From: Congeria kusceri
Taxonomy: Eukaryota; Mollusca; Bivalvia; Myida; Dreissenidae
Assembly: GCA_027627225.1 (NCBI GenBank)
Contig: CM051033.1
Coordinates: forward strand, 45,450,816 to 45,514,815
Length of the DNA: 64,000 bases
Direction of reading: 5' to 3'
Below, one piece after another: positions 63,208 through 64,000 of the stretch. The notes beneath the pieces were generated by a model. The model worked only from the letters and a program-made list of their open reading frames with translations, had not been told where the DNA came from and ran no database searches. Positions within the stretch are counted from its first letter, which is position 1; every line of letters starts with the position of its first letter. The position numbers were made by a program, and so were the translations under genes.

Positions 63208-64000
63208 GAAGAATGGGAAAAAATGAAACATTTTAATGGCATATAACACTTTCTGCAAATACTGGCCAAATATGACTTTCCACAACTGAACAGCAATAAC
63301 TCGTCTTAACAAACAACTATGACTTTCCACAACTGAACAGCAATAACTCGTCTTAACAAACAACTATGACTTTCCACAACTGAACAGCAATAACTCGTCT
63401 TAACAAACAACTAGTTCGACAAGACAAAAACATGTTGTAATAATTGCTGTTGTTTTGTATATTACACGAGACATGAACTCGAACCAGACCCGTTATTGTT
63501 TAGTTTCTTTATACAAAATTGAGTTTGAACGACCCATTTTAGCTAGAAGTGTGCTCTTATAATTTACTGCAGTTTGCCATCAACCATTTGAAAGTCCTAG
63601 TATGGAAGTACCGGTATATATATTTTATTTATACATGTATGTATGAAATATTATTTATGTATATTAGTTTTAGTTGCCAATCAGTTAATTTTTATTCGTC
63701 ATTATTTCCAAGTTTCAAGAGTTAATAGGAATTAATAGTATAAAAATTTTCCAGTTTTAAAACAGTGTGGTGAATACATCTTTACAACAAGATGTGCTGT
63801 GCACAGGTGTCAATATTGTTTTTCCTCAATCATTCATGATGGTAATATAAGACACTAAACAGCAAGTTTTGTACATGTTGGTCAAAAAGCTTTTCTATGA
63901 ATTTTTATTGGACCTCATTCTTGATATGAAAATGGAATGTTTTACTTTGCATTTTTACCAAATTGTTGTTTTTATAAATATCCTGCACATGTATGTGTAC
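63208..64000 (+). other. XRN1: XRN1 3' UTR / downstream flank
   Basis: Noncoding AT-rich sequence after the XRN1 stop. It holds a 47-bp unit repeated three times (about 63271-63411). I see no AATAAA signal in the window, so the cleavage site may be outside it or use a variant hexamer. Confidence 0.7.
63271..63412. repeat. 47-bp direct repeat, 3 copies, in the 3' UTR
   Basis: Unit tatgactttccacaactgaa then cagcaataactcgtcttaac and aaacaac. Begins 64 nt after the stop codon. Confidence 0.95.

Noticed and set aside
61767..62153. Minus-strand ORFs opposite exon 32
   Set aside because: Shadow of the low-complexity coding exon.

Overview
This window is invertebrate genomic DNA, most likely from a bivalve mollusc (possibly a heterodont such as Dreissena; this is inference from protein similarity and repeat style). 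It holds one host gene on the + strand: XRN1, the cytoplasmic 5'-3' exoribonuclease. I could thread 33 consecutive coding exons from 1214 to the stop codon at 63205-63207. All 32 internal introns are GT-AG and the reading phase is kept across every junction, giving about 1,773 residues. The gene starts upstream of the window: the first roughly 150 residues, the promoter and the start codon are missing. The last exon is followed by about 0.8 kb of apparent 3' UTR and flank.

Layout: 1-13 kb holds exons 1-4 (nuclease core with the acidic active-site motifs) separated by a 45-bp minisatellite, a 165-bp repeat array, a 75-bp minisatellite ending in a perfect palindrome, a tRNA-derived SINE and a hAT element with an 8-bp target duplication. 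13-25 kb holds exons 5-9 and a three-level nest of repeats. 25-33 kb holds exons 10-13, where several arrays are copies of the XRN1 exon/intron junctions themselves. 34.3-41.9 kb is an almost full-length LINE (L1/Tx1 type) inserted antisense, with ORF1 intact and ORF2 carrying two frameshifts. 42-54 kb holds exons 14-28 (D1-D3, SH3-like domain and start of the disordered tail). 54.7-59.2 kb is a 24-26-bp minisatellite field with two TA-flanked transposons inside it. 59-63.2 kb holds exons 29-33.

Most intronic sequence is mobile or tandem repeat. Two patterns stand out. First, at least six XRN1 exons have had their splice-junction pieces copied in tandem (units of 26, 54, 66, 94, 114 and about 130 bp), so the gene carries dozens of decoy or alternative 5' and 3' splice sites, several of them in frame. 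Second, many intronic elements share one architecture: a short hairpin at the 5' end, internal tandem repeats of about 150-165 bp, and a 3' end close to CTCTTGTT. There is no prokaryotic feature, CRISPR array or operon here. Minisatellite ORFs that look long are by-products of repeat lengths divisible by three.
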